A DNA stretch of 64,000 bases from Streptomyces sp. SID9727. GTDB lineage: Bacteria; Actinomycetota; Actinomycetes; Streptomycetales; Streptomycetaceae. The stretch spans positions 1-64,000 of the forward strand of contig NZ_JAAGNI010000055.1 of assembly GCF_010550605.1 (NCBI RefSeq), written 5' to 3'. The notes beneath the pieces were generated by a model. It ran no database searches. It was not told the DNA's origin and saw only the letters and a list, made by a program, of their open reading frames with translations. Positions 51,736-60,745 of the stretch are shown here, in pieces (within the stretch, counting starts at the first letter, position 1; each line of letters begins with the position of its first letter). A program made the position numbers and the translations under genes.

Positions 51736-53724
51736 ATGCCCACCGCACAGCCCCACGGCAGCTGGCCCTCACCGATCGACGCCGCACTCGCCGCCTCCCA
51801 CGACGGACGGCCCGAGTACACCGGCGCGGTCGGCGACGAGCTGTGGTGGACCGAACCGCGCCCCGCCGAAGCCGGCCGGCGCGCCCTGGTCCGCCGCACC
51901 GCCGACGGCACCACCACCGAACTGCCCGCCCCCTGGGACGCCCGCAGCCGTGTCATCGAGTACGGCGGACAGCCCTGGGCCGGCACCGAGCGGGCGGAGG
52001 GCGGCCCCCTGGTCGTCTTCGTCCACTTCGCCGACCAGCGGCTGTACGCCTACGAGCCCGACGGCGACCGCGAACCGTGGCCGCTCACCCCGGTCTCCGC
52101 CGTCGGCGGCGGCCTGCGCTGGGTCGACCCGCGCCTCCACCCCGGCCGGGGCGCGGCCGGCGAGGTGTGGTGCGTGCTGGAGGAGTTCACCGGCGACGCG
52201 CCCACCCAGCTGCGCCGGGTCCTCGCCGCCGTGCCCCTGGACGGATCGGCGGCCGGCGACCGGTCGGCCGTACGCGAACTCAGTGACGGACGGCACCGCT
52301 TCGTCACCGGCCCCGAGGTGTCGCCCGACGGGCGGCGGGCCGCCTGGATCGGCTGGGACCACCCGCGCATGCCCTGGGACGGCACCGAGGTGCTGGTCGC
52401 GGACATCGGCGAGGACGGCACCTTCCACGGCGCCCGGGCCGTCGCCGGCAGCCCCGAGGAATCCGTGCCCCAGGTCCAGTGGACCGCCGACGGGCGGCTT
52501 CTCCTGGCGAGCGACCGCAGCGGCTGGTGGAACCTGTGCCGACTCGACCCGGACACCGACGAGGTCCGGGAACTGTGCCCGCGCGAGGAGGAGTTCGCCG
52601 GCCCGCTCTGGAAGATCGGGCTGGTCTGGTTCCGTCCTCTGGAGAACGGGCTGGTCGCCGTCCTGCACGGCAAGGGCACCACCACCCTCGGCATACTCGA
52701 CCCGGAGACCTGCGAACTGGTCGACATCGCCGGCCCGTGGACCGAGTGGGTGCCCACGCTCACCGTGCACGGCTCCCGGGTCACCGGTGTCGCCGCGAGT
52801 CCGCACAGCGGCTACGAGATCGTGGAGCTGGACACCGCCACCGGCCACACCCGCATCATCGGTACCCCGCACGAGGACGCCGTCGACCCCGCGTACTACC
52901 CACAACCCGTCCTGCGCACCTTCACCGGGCCCGGCGGACGCGACATCCACGCCCAGATCTACCCGCCGCGCAACCCGGGACGCACCGGCACCGAGGGCGA
53001 GTTGCCGCCCTACGTCGTGTGGGCCCACGGCGGCCCCACCGGGCACGCCTCCCTCGTCCTGGACCTCGAAATCGCCTACTTCACCTCGCGCGGCATCGGC
53101 GTTGCCGAGGTCAACTACGGGGGCTCCGCCGGATACGGCCGCGAGTACCGCAACCGGCTGCGTGAGCAGTGGGGCGTCGTGGACGTCGAGGACTGCGCCG
53201 CCGTCGCCGGGACGCTGGCCGCCGAGCACACCGCCGACCCGGACCGGCTCGCCATCCGGGGCGGCAGCGCCGGCGGCTGGACCAGCGCCGCCTCGCTGAC
53301 CGGCACCGACGTCTACGCCTGCGGCACCATCATCTACCCGATCCTCGACCTCGCCGGCTGGGGCACCGACGAGACCCACGACTTCGAGTCCCAGTACCTC
53401 GAATCGCTGGTCGGCCCCCTCGCCGAGGTCCCCGAGCGCTACCGGGAACGCTCCCCGGTCGGCCGCACCGACCGGCTCACCGTGCCGTTCCTGCTGCTCC
53501 AGGGCGAGGACGACCCCATCTGCCCGCCCGTGCAGTGCGAACGCTTCCTCGCCGCCGTCGAGGGGCGAGGCATCCCGCACGCGTACCGCACCTACCCGGG
53601 CGAGGGCCACGGCTTCCGCCGCGCCGGCACGATGATCGACGCGCTGGAGTCCGAACTCTCCCTGTACGCGCAGGTGTTCGGCTTCGACCGGCCCGACGTG
53701 GCCGTCCTGGAGCTGAAGCGGTGA
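51736..53724 (+). CDS. S9 family peptidase (prolyl oligopeptidase / dipeptidyl-peptidase type)
   Basis: 662 residues. An N-terminal seven-bladed propeller (residues ~1-390) is followed by the alpha/beta-hydrolase. Its catalytic Ser is in RGGSAGGWTS near residue 510, the Asp in LQGEDDPICPP and the His in GEGHGFRR. The segment VWAHGGPTGHASL builds the oxyanion hole. No signal peptide is seen, so it acts inside the cell on short peptides. It begins 24 bases after the M20 gene with GGGGGAG before the ATG. Confidence 0.92.
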   Translation: MPTAQPHGSWPSPIDAALAASHDGRPEYTGAVGDELWWTEPRPAEAGRRALVRRTADGTTTELPAPWDARSRVIEYGGQPWAGTERAEGGPLVVFVHFADQRLYAYEPDGDREPWPLTPVSAVGGGLRWVDPRLHPGRGAAGEVWCVLEEFTGDAPTQLRRVLAAVPLDGSAAGDRSAVRELSDGRHRFVTGPEVSPDGRRAAWIGWDHPRMPWDGTEVLVADIGEDGTFHGARAVAGSPEESVPQVQWTADGRLLLASDRSGWWNLCRLDPDTDEVRELCPREEEFAGPLWKIGLVWFRPLENGLVAVLHGKGTTTLGILDPETCELVDIAGPWTEWVPTLTVHGSRVTGVAASPHSGYEIVELDTATGHTRIIGTPHEDAVDPAYYPQPVLRTFTGPGGRDIHAQIYPPRNPGRTGTEGELPPYVVWAHGGPTGHASLVLDLEIAYFTSRGIGVAEVNYGGSAGYGREYRNRLREQWGVVDVEDCAAVAGTLAAEHTADPDRLAIRGGSAGGWTSAASLTGTDVYACGTIIYPILDLAGWGTDETHDFESQYLESLVGPLAEVPERYRERSPVGRTDRLTVPFLLLQGEDDPICPPVQCERFLAAVEGRGIPHAYRTYPGEGHGFRRAGTMIDALESELSLYAQVFGFDRPDVAVLELKR

Positions 53725-54665
53725 CCCTCACCCCGCTGACCCGTCCCGCCCGGCTGCGCCCCGGGGCCAGGGTCGCCGTGGTCTCGCCGAGCGGGCCCGT
53801 CGCCGCCGACCGGCTGGAGCCCGGCCTGGACATCCTGCGCGGCTGGGGCCTCGACCCCGTGCCGATGCCCCATGTGCTGGACGTCCACGGCGACCTGGAC
53901 TACCTCGCCGGTACGGACGAGGCCCGGGCCAGGGACCTCCAGGAGGCGTGGTGCGACCCGGCCGTGGACGCGGTGATCTGCGCGCGCGGCGGATACGGGG
54001 CGCACCGCATGGTCGACCTGGTGGACTGGGCGGCGGTGCGCGCGGCCGGGCCCAAGGTCTTCGTCGGCTACAGCGACGTCACCGTGCTCCACGAGGCGTT
54101 GGCGCTGCGGACCGGGTTCGCCACCCTGCACGGGCCGATGGCGGGGACCGAGGCCTTCCTCAAGGATCCCCGCACCCAGGAGTCCCTGCGGGCCACGCTC
54201 TTCGAGCCCGGTACCCGGCTGACCCTGGGCCTGGAGGAGGCGCGGGCGCTGGTGCCGGGCCGGGCGCGCGGGATCACCTACGGCGGCTGCGTGAGCCTGC
54301 TCGCCGCCGACCTGGGCACCCCGCACGCCCGTCGCTCGGCCCGGGGCGGACTGCTCGTCATCGAGGACACCACCGAGGACCCGTACAGCCTGGACCGCAT
54401 TCTCACCCAGCTGCTCCGGGCCGGGGCGCTGGACGGGGTCGCCGGGGTGGCCTGCGGGTCCTGGGCGGGGTGCGGACCGTACGAGCGGGTGCGGGCGGTG
54501 CTCGCGGACCGGCTCGGCCCGCTGGGCGTGCCGGTCGTCGAGGAGCTGGGGTTCGGGCACGGACCCACCGGGCTCACGATCCCGCTCGGCGTGCCGGCCG
54601 TGCTCGACGCTCCGGCGGACGGCGGCCCGGCCACCCTCACGGTCGAGGTACCCGCACTGCTCTGA
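53721..54665 (+). CDS. LD-carboxypeptidase (S66, MccF/LdcA family)
   Basis: 314 residues. VAVVSPSGPVAADRLEPGLD opens the fold, DAVICARGGYGAHRMVD follows, and the nucleophile Ser is in VGYSDVTVLHEALA near residue 115. The Glu and His of the triad fit VIEDTTEDPYSLDR and LGFGHGPTG. The family trims L,D-peptide bonds of muropeptides or inactivates microcin-like compounds. Its GTG overlaps the S9 gene stop (GTGA). With the D-aminopeptidase at the head of the operon this suggests use of peptidoglycan-derived peptides. Confidence 0.9.
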   Translation: MTLTPLTRPARLRPGARVAVVSPSGPVAADRLEPGLDILRGWGLDPVPMPHVLDVHGDLDYLAGTDEARARDLQEAWCDPAVDAVICARGGYGAHRMVDLVDWAAVRAAGPKVFVGYSDVTVLHEALALRTGFATLHGPMAGTEAFLKDPRTQESLRATLFEPGTRLTLGLEEARALVPGRARGITYGGCVSLLAADLGTPHARRSARGGLLVIEDTTEDPYSLDRILTQLLRAGALDGVAGVACGSWAGCGPYERVRAVLADRLGPLGVPVVEELGFGHGPTGLTIPLGVPAVLDAPADGGPATLTVEVPALL

Positions 54666-54678
54666 CCTGCCCATGCCC

Positions 54679-54731
54679 CTGCCTCCGTCACCCGAACGGC
54701 CGAGCATCTTCGCCCGCGGGGACGGAGGCAG
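54679..54731. terminator. Inverted repeat after the peptidase operon
   Basis: CTGCCTCCGTC / GACGGAGGCAG, 11-bp arms, 31-base loop. It may end the peptidase transcript. The loop is long for a terminator. Confidence 0.45.
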
Positions 54732-54785
54732 AGCCATCCTGGAGCCCCGGGCGACGGCCTTACCAGGCCGGGAAAGGGGCTGCTC

Positions 54786-55025
54786 ATGAGCCCGAAGGAC
54801 GTGTCGAGCAGCGGCAAGAGCGGCAGCGGGGCCTTCACCCCGGCCCGCATCCTGGTCCTTGTGATCGCGGTCCTGTCGATCGTGTTCATCGCCGAGAACA
54901 CCAAGGACGTCGAGGTCCGCCTCATCGTGCCGCTGGTGACGGCGCCGCTCTACGTATGGCTGGTCGTGATGTTCCTGGCGGGCATGGCGTGCGGCGCCTA
55001 CGTCTTCCGCAGGCGGTCCAGGTAG
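54786..55025 (+). CDS. LapA-domain small membrane protein
   Basis: 79 residues with two membrane segments, about 18-38 (ARILVLVIAVLSIVFIAE) and 50-70 (APLYVWLVVMFLAGMACGAY), and a basic end FRRRSR. The motif IAENTKDVEVRLIVPL between them is typical of LapA/YciS-like (DUF1049) proteins. The role in actinomycetes is unknown. A ribosome-binding site AAAGGGG lies upstream. Confidence 0.8.
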   Translation: MSPKDVSSSGKSGSGAFTPARILVLVIAVLSIVFIAENTKDVEVRLIVPLVTAPLYVWLVVMFLAGMACGAYVFRRRSR

Positions 55026-55036
55026 AAGCGCGGCAA

Positions 55037-55078
55037 CGGCCGTGCGGGCAGGGCGCACAGGCCCTGCCCGCACGGCCG
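55037..55078 (+). terminator. Strong terminator
   Basis: Perfect 18-bp inverted repeat (55037-55054 with 55061-55078), six-base loop, 12 bases after the LapA-like gene. Confidence 0.88.
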
Positions 55079-55113
55079 CCCCCCGGGCGGCGAGGGAGTT
55101 CGAGGACAGGCTC

Positions 55114-55119
55114 TAGGCT
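55114..55119 (+). promoter_or_regulatory. -10 box of a leaderless-type promoter (TAGGCT)
   Basis: TAGGCT, six bases, then ATG 55126. Confidence 0.6.
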
Positions 55120-55125
55120 GGGACG

Positions 55126-55683
55126 ATGTCCGACACCCACCACCTCGCCGAGGGACCGCGCACGACGATCCGCCCCTTCACCCCGGGCGACGCCGACGAG
55201 TTCACCGCCCGGGCCCGGGAGAGCACCGCTCTGCACCGGCCCTGGCTGTTCCCGCCCACCACGCCCGAGACGTACGCCGCCTACGCGGGCGCGCTCATCG
55301 AGGACCCGGCGCGGGCCGGGTTCCTCGTCTGCGAACGGGACGCGGCGGGCGGGGCGGGGGCGATCGCCGGGTTCATCAACATCAACAACATCGTCGCCGG
55401 AGCCTTCCGCTGCGGTGCCCTCGGCTACGGCGCCTTCGCGCACGCGGCCGGGCGCGGCCTCATGGGCGAGGGGCTGGGCCTCGTCCTGGACCACGCCTTC
55501 GGCCCGCTCGGCCTGCACCGCCTCGAAGCCAACGTCCAGCCGGACAACGAGCGGTCGATCGCGCTCGTGCGCGGGGCGGGCTTCCGGCTGGAGGGCTACT
55601 CGCCGGACTTCCTGCACATCGACGGCGCCTGGCGCGACCACGAACGCTGGGCGATCACGGCGGAGATGCGCCGCCCCGCTTGA
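55126..55683 (+). CDS. GNAT family N-acetyltransferase (RimJ/RimL type)
   Basis: 185 residues. TTIRPFTPGDADEFTARARE at the start, IAGFININNIVAGAFRCGAL in the middle and LHRLEANVQPDNERSIALVR near residue 128 are the marks of RimJ/RimL-like acetyltransferases. It may acetylate a protein N terminus or a small amine. It runs from its own leaderless-type promoter and ends six bases from the convergent transketolase stop. Confidence 0.87.
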   Translation: MSDTHHLAEGPRTTIRPFTPGDADEFTARARESTALHRPWLFPPTTPETYAAYAGALIEDPARAGFLVCERDAAGGAGAIAGFININNIVAGAFRCGALGYGAFAHAAGRGLMGEGLGLVLDHAFGPLGLHRLEANVQPDNERSIALVRGAGFRLEGYSPDFLHIDGAWRDHERWAITAEMRRPA

Positions 55684-55689
55684 GGCCGG

Positions 55690-57558
55690 CTACTTGACCA
55701 GGCTCCGCGCCGCGTCCGCGATGTGCGTGCGCGAGATACCCGCCGCGTCGAGCAGCTCCGCCGTGGTGCCGGACCCCGGCAGGTCGCTGCCCGCGAGGTG
55801 GACGAAGCCCGGGTGGCTGCCGGACTCCGCGAGCGACGACAGCACCGCCTCGCCGATACCGCCCTCCGGGTGGTGGTCCTCCACCACGACCAGGGCCCCG
55901 GTCTCCCGGGCCGCGAGAGCCAGCGCGTCGGCGTCGAGCGGCTTGATGGAGTAGAGGTCGATGACCCGGGCCCGTACGCCGTCCTCGGCCAGCAGATCGG
56001 CGGCGGCCAGGCACTCGTGCAGCGTGACCCCGGCGCTGACCAGGGTGACCTGGTCGTCGTCGCCGTGGCGCAGCGTCTTCGAGCCGCCGACGGGGAACGT
56101 CTCGTCGCTCCCGTAGAGCACGGGGTAGGCACCGCGCGTGGTGCGCAGGTACGAGATGCCGTCGAGGTCCGCCATGGCCACGGTCAGGGCCGCCGCCGAG
56201 GTGGCGTCGCTCGGGTACAGCACGGTCGAGCCGCGCACCGCGCGCATCATCGCCAGGTCCTCGACGCCCATCTGCGAGGGACCGTCCGCGCCGATCTCCA
56301 CCCCGCTGTGCGTCCCGCAGAGCGCCATCGTGATGTCCGAGACGGCGGCCATGCGGATGAAGTCGTGCGCGCGGGTGAGGAACGCCGCGAACGTCGTCGC
56401 GTACGGGCGGAAGCCGCGCACGGCCATGCCGACGGCCTCGGCGACCATCTGCTGCTCCGCGATGTACGTCTGGAAGAACCGGTCCGGGTACGCCTTCTTG
56501 AAGTCCTCCGAGTGCGTGGAGTTGCCGACCTCGGCGTCCAGCGCGACGACCTCGGGCCGTACCCCGAGCGCCACCAGCGCCTTGCCGAAGGCGACCCGGG
56601 TCGCGACCTCGTCCCCCTTCTCGAAGCTCGGCAGCTCCACGGTGCCGCCGGTGCGCTTCGCGGCGGGCGCGGCCTTCGGCGGCCGGGGCCCCTCCACCCG
56701 CAGGTCACGGACGCCGCCCAGCTCCTCGACCGCGCGCTCGGCCAGGTCCTCGGGGAGCGGCTTGCCGTGCCAGCCCTCCTTGTCGGCGACCTCGCTCACC
56801 CCGCGCCCCTTGACCGTCTTCGCGACGATCACGGTGGGGGCGCTGCCGTCCGCCGCCGTCTTCAGGGCCCGGTCGACCTCGGCCAGGTCGTGGCCGTCGA
56901 CCACGAGGGCCCGGCAGCCGAACGCCTCGACGCGGCGCGCGTAGGTGCCGGTGTCCCACTCCAGCTCGGTGGGGCCGGACTGGCCGAGGCGGTTGACGTC
57001 GATGATCGCGGTGAAGTTGCCCAGCTTGTGCTGGCCGGCCTTGTCCAGGGCCTCCCAGACGGACCCCTCGGCCATCTCGCTGTCCCCGCACAGCACCCAC
57101 ACCCGGTACGGCTGCTTCTCCAGGTCCCGCCCGGCGAGCGCGATGCCCACGCCGTAGGCGATGCCCTGGCCCAGCGAGCCGGTCGCCACGTCCACCCAGG
57201 GCAGCTCGGGCGTGGGGTGGCCCTGGAGCCGGTGGCCGAAGCGGCGGTACGTCGTCATCAGCTCGTCGTCGGTGACGGCGCCGGCGGCCTTGAACATGGC
57301 GTAGAGCAGCGGCGAGGCGTGGCCCTTGGAGAAGACCAGGTGGTCACCGGCCGGATTCTCGGGCGCGTCCCAGTCGTACCGCAGATGCCGGGTCATGAGG
57401 ACCGCCATCAGATCGGCCGCCGACAGGCTGGACGTGGGATGCCCGGACCCCGCCGAGGTGCTGGCGCGCACCGAGTCCACCCGCAGCTGCTGGGCGAGCT
57501 CGAAGACCTCGGTGAGATCGCTGTCGGGGCCGAGCGTGCTGGTCTGTTCGCTGGTCAT
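55690..57558 (-). CDS. tkt: Transketolase (short, animal-type length)
   Basis: 622 residues, shorter than the ~690 of the usual bacterial enzyme and close to the human length. TPP-dependent transfer of two-carbon units between sugar phosphates. SAGSGHPTSSLSAADLMAVL comes early, the Mg-TPP segment is CGDSEMAEGSVWEALDKAG near residue 155 with VNRLGQSG after it, and the Pyr domain (from EKGDEVATRVAFGKAL) has the catalytic-type Glu region FQTYIAEQQMVAEAVGMA. ATG 57558 is chosen over the longer reading; GAAAGG precedes it. It may be a second transketolase beside a standard one elsewhere. Confidence 0.92.
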   Translation of the reverse strand: MTSEQTSTLGPDSDLTEVFELAQQLRVDSVRASTSAGSGHPTSSLSAADLMAVLMTRHLRYDWDAPENPAGDHLVFSKGHASPLLYAMFKAAGAVTDDELMTTYRRFGHRLQGHPTPELPWVDVATGSLGQGIAYGVGIALAGRDLEKQPYRVWVLCGDSEMAEGSVWEALDKAGQHKLGNFTAIIDVNRLGQSGPTELEWDTGTYARRVEAFGCRALVVDGHDLAEVDRALKTAADGSAPTVIVAKTVKGRGVSEVADKEGWHGKPLPEDLAERAVEELGGVRDLRVEGPRPPKAAPAAKRTGGTVELPSFEKGDEVATRVAFGKALVALGVRPEVVALDAEVGNSTHSEDFKKAYPDRFFQTYIAEQQMVAEAVGMAVRGFRPYATTFAAFLTRAHDFIRMAAVSDITMALCGTHSGVEIGADGPSQMGVEDLAMMRAVRGSTVLYPSDATSAAALTVAMADLDGISYLRTTRGAYPVLYGSDETFPVGGSKTLRHGDDDQVTLVSAGVTLHECLAAADLLAEDGVRARVIDLYSIKPLDADALALAARETGALVVVEDHHPEGGIGEAVLSSLAESGSHPGFVHLAGSDLPGSGTTAELLDAAGISRTHIADAARSLVK

Positions 57559-57664
57559 GGGCCGGACCTTTCGCGTGAGGGCGGGACGACGGAACGGGTT
57601 CCCGATTCCGGGCGGTCCATCACCTTCCGACCGCAGGTTGCCCCCCATCGGGCGCGGCCCGGCG

Positions 57665-58000
57665 TCACCGCCGCTTGTAGTTGATCTTCATCGTGTCCAT
57701 GTCCGTCGCCGTGGACCGCAGCTCCCCGTGGCCGTACCCCGCCTCGCGCAGCGTCGTCTGCGCCCGGTCCTCGGCGATCGCGCCGGCCATCTCCTCGCCG
57801 TCCTCGGCGTCCGAGACGACCACGTAGCGGAAGCTGAAGTGCTTGAGGACCCGGTCGTAGGTGAGCGACCCCTCCTCAATGAACTGCATCGCGGCGAGGC
57901 CGTGCTCCTCGACCTCGGCCAGCAGCCGCTCGCGCGCCGCGTCCGTCAGATCCTGGAACGTGCCGCGCACGATCACCCGGTAGGTGTGCTGCGTACTCAT
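57665..58000 (-). CDS. DUF6204 family protein
   Basis: 111 residues, MSTQHTYRVIVRGTFQDLTD at the start and ending DTMKINYKRR. I recognise it as a small, widely shared actinobacterial family of unknown role (annotated DUF6204). Predicted alternating beta and alpha elements, no cysteine, no membrane segment. The very long frame on this strand running over the DUF5107 gene is a shadow. The gene precedes the transketolase gene by 106 bases on the same strand. Confidence 0.75.
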   Translation of the reverse strand: MSTQHTYRVIVRGTFQDLTDAARERLLAEVEEHGLAAMQFIEEGSLTYDRVLKHFSFRYVVVSDAEDGEEMAGAIAEDRAQTTLREAGYGHGELRSTATDMDTMKINYKRR

Positions 58001-58180
58001 CTGCTGCGCTGTCCCTCTCGCCTGTCCGATGTCCGCAGCGAGCGTACGGGGGTGGTGAGCGGGACGGAAACGGAATTCCGGGCGCCGAGACACCCCTTGT
58101 CGGGGCGGCGACCGGCGTGTTGCATGGTCATCGGGGGGCGCCCGGACCTGTGGCGGCCCGCGCGAGGGAGCGAGGTTGCC

Positions 58181-60148
58181 TTGGCCACCACCGTACGACG
58201 TGCCGTCCTGACCCTGCCCGCGGCGGCGACCGGGCCGGAGAACCCGCTGCCCGCGCTGCGGCCGCTGGACGAAACGCACGTCATCGACGACCGGGACCGG
58301 GCCGGCCTCCCGCGCGACATGGCCCGCCAGCTCGGCCACGCCCCGCTGACCACCGTCCTGCCCGTCCGCCTCCTCGACGGCTACGGGCGCGAGCGCACCC
58401 CCGCGGACCTCGACGCGATCGTCATCGAGAACGACCACCTGCGCGTCACCGTGCTGCCCGGACTCGGCGGACGTGTCCACTCCCTCGTCCACAAGCCGTC
58501 CGGCCGCGACCTCGTCCACGCCAACCCGGTCCTCCAGCCCGCCGACTTCGCGCTCAACGGCGCCTGGTTCTCCGGCGGCATCGAGTGGAACATCGGCGCC
58601 ACCGGGCACTCCACGCTCTCCTGCGCCCCCGTGCACGCGGCGCTCGTCCCGGCGCCCGACGGCGGCGAGATGGTCCGGCTCTGGGAGTGGGAGCGGCTGC
58701 GCGACCTGCCGTTCCAGGTGGACCTGTGGCTCCCCGCCGACTCCGCGTTCCTGCACGTCGGCATACGGATACGCAACCCGCACGAGCAGCCCGCGCCCGT
58801 CTACTGGTGGTCCAACACCGCCGTTCCCGAGGACGCGGGCACCCGGGTGATCGCCCCGGCCGACGAGGCGTGGCACTTCGGGTACGAGCGCGCCCTGACC
58901 CGGGTCCCGGTCCCCGAGAGCGGCGGCACCGACCGCACGTACCCGCTGCGCGGTGAGTACCCCGCCGACTACTTCTACGAGGTGCCCGACGGCGCCCGCC
59001 GCTGGATCGCCGCCCTGGACGAGCGGGGCCGCGGGCTCGTGCAGACCTCCACCGATCTGCTGCGGGGCCGCAAACTCTTCCTCTGGGGGAGCGGGCGCGG
59101 CGGGCGGCGCTGGCAGGAATGGCTCACCGAGCCCGGCACCGGCGGCTACGCGGAGATCCAGGCCGGGCTGGCCCGCACCCAGCTCGAACACGTCCCGCTG
59201 GAACCGGGCGGCGCGTTCAGCTGGCTGGAATCGTACGGGCCGCTGGCCGCCGATCCCGCCGTCGTGCACGGCGACGACTGGGCGGCGGCCCGCGCCGAGA
59301 CCGAGCGGCGGCTCGCGGACGCCCTGCCGCGCGCCGATGTGGACGCCGCGTACACGGCCTGGCGCGCCCACGCCGACACCGAACCGGTCGAACGCCTCGC
59401 CACCGGCTCCGGCTGGGGCGCCCTGGAGGTGCGGCGCGGCCGGTACGTGCTGCCCGGCACGCCGTTCACCGACGACACGCTGGGGGAGGAGCAGGCCCCC
59501 TGGCTGGAACTGCTGGACCAGGGCGCGTTCCCCGGACCCGAGGGGGCGGTCCCCGGGCCCACCCTGGTCTCCTGGCACTGGCGGGACATGCTGGAGACGG
59601 CCCCCGCCGAACCGCACACCGAATACCACCTCGGCATCGCTCAGTGGCACGCCGGCGACCGCGCCCAGGCGGTCCGGAGCTGGGAACGCGGTCTGGCCGC
59701 GGCCGCCTCCCGCTGGCCGCTGTTGCGCTGCCTGGCCGTCGCCGCCCTGGTGGGCGGCCAGCGCGAACTGGCCGCGGAGTACTACGCGGAGGCGTTCGAC
59801 GGGCTGTGCGCCGAGCGCCGCGACGGCGACGAGGCGTGGACCGCGGCCACCGCCGCGCTGGGCCGGGAGGCGATCGAGGCGCTGCTCACGGCGGCGCGGA
59901 CCGAGGCCGCCCGAGCGGTGTGGACGGGGCTGCCCCCGGAGGTCCGGGCACGCGGCCGCTTCCGGCTGCTGGACGCCCGTTTGCTGATCGCGGAGGGCCG
60001 GAAGGACGAGGCGAAGGCCGTGTTCGACGCGGGCTTCGAGGTGGCCGACCTGCGCGAGGGCGCGGAGATCCTTGAGGAGGTGTGGCACCGGATCACGGAC
60101 GAGCCGCTGCCCGACGCGTACGACTACCGCATGCGCCCGCGCGCCTGA
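58181..60148 (+). CDS. DUF5107 / TPR protein (mutarotase-like)
   Basis: 655 residues. Residues ~70-330 are a galactose-mutarotase-like beta-sandwich: VLPGLGGRVHSLVHKPSGRD, GAWFSGGIEWNIGATGHS and PVYWWSNTAVPEDAGTRVIA match the DUF5107 pattern. The C-terminal half has TPR-like helices (TEYHLGIAQWHAGDRAQAVR near residue 480 and later repeats). I place the start at TTG 58181, which follows GAGG and begins where family members usually start. It probably binds or acts on a sugar; the reaction is unknown. The P-loop gene that follows lies 16 bases downstream. Confidence 0.78.
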   Translation: MATTVRRAVLTLPAAATGPENPLPALRPLDETHVIDDRDRAGLPRDMARQLGHAPLTTVLPVRLLDGYGRERTPADLDAIVIENDHLRVTVLPGLGGRVHSLVHKPSGRDLVHANPVLQPADFALNGAWFSGGIEWNIGATGHSTLSCAPVHAALVPAPDGGEMVRLWEWERLRDLPFQVDLWLPADSAFLHVGIRIRNPHEQPAPVYWWSNTAVPEDAGTRVIAPADEAWHFGYERALTRVPVPESGGTDRTYPLRGEYPADYFYEVPDGARRWIAALDERGRGLVQTSTDLLRGRKLFLWGSGRGGRRWQEWLTEPGTGGYAEIQAGLARTQLEHVPLEPGGAFSWLESYGPLAADPAVVHGDDWAAARAETERRLADALPRADVDAAYTAWRAHADTEPVERLATGSGWGALEVRRGRYVLPGTPFTDDTLGEEQAPWLELLDQGAFPGPEGAVPGPTLVSWHWRDMLETAPAEPHTEYHLGIAQWHAGDRAQAVRSWERGLAAAASRWPLLRCLAVAALVGGQRELAAEYYAEAFDGLCAERRDGDEAWTAATAALGREAIEALLTAARTEAARAVWTGLPPEVRARGRFRLLDARLLIAEGRKDEAKAVFDAGFEVADLREGAEILEEVWHRITDEPLPDAYDYRMRPRA

Positions 60149-60164
60149 CAGGAGTGGGAACCAC

Positions 60165-60701
60165 ATGATCATCTGGATCAACGGGGCCTTCGGCAGCGGC
60201 AAGACGACGCTGGTCGCCGAGCTGCACCGCAGGCTGCCGGACGCCCTCGTGCTCGACCCGGAGCACGTCGGCTTCCTGCTGCGCGAGATCGTGGAGGTGC
60301 CGGGCGGCGACTTCCAGAACATCCCGCTGTGGCGCAGGCAGGTGGCCTCGCTGGCCCAGGGGCTGGCCGAGGAGTACGGCCGGCCGGTCCTCGCGCCGAT
60401 GACCGTGGTCCGCCGACAGTACGCCGACGAGATCTTCGGGGCCCTGGAGAAGGCGGGCGTCCCGGTCCGCCACTTCTTCCTCGACGTCTCGGCGGCCGTA
60501 CTCGAACAGCGGCTGCATGAACGCGTGTTGATGCCCGACGATCCGGAGCGCGACGAGGCGGCGCGGCGCTGGGGGAAGGCGCGGATCGCCGAATGCGTGG
60601 CGGCGGTGGGCAGCCTGCGGGAGGACACGGTGGTGCTGGACGGCGAGCTGCCCACCGCGGAGCTCGCCGCCCTGGTGCTGGAACGGGCCGGTCTGGCCTG
60701 A
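60165..60701 (+). CDS. TmrB-like P-loop ATP-binding protein
   Basis: 178 residues. MIIWINGAFGSGKTTLVAEL is nearly the same as the start of B. subtilis TmrB, an ATP-binding protein that gives tunicamycin resistance. Later segments also agree in kind: LDPEHVGFLLRE, then LWRRQVASLA, then PMTVVRRQYADEIFGALE. I see no sign of membrane segments. Streptomyces make tunicamycin-like antibiotics, so self- or cross-protection is possible; a kinase on a small molecule is the alternative. GGAGTGGG precedes the ATG. Probably cotranscribed with the DUF5107 gene. Confidence 0.83.
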   Translation: MIIWINGAFGSGKTTLVAELHRRLPDALVLDPEHVGFLLREIVEVPGGDFQNIPLWRRQVASLAQGLAEEYGRPVLAPMTVVRRQYADEIFGALEKAGVPVRHFFLDVSAAVLEQRLHERVLMPDDPERDEAARRWGKARIAECVAAVGSLREDTVVLDGELPTAELAALVLERAGLA

Positions 60702-60745
60702 AGGATGGTGCGAGATGCTCAGGACCGGGCCTTCCGCGACACCCC

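Noticed and set aside
57665..60655. 996-codon minus-strand frame
   Set aside because: Only its last 111 codons match a real family (DUF6204); the rest mirrors the DUF5107 gene.
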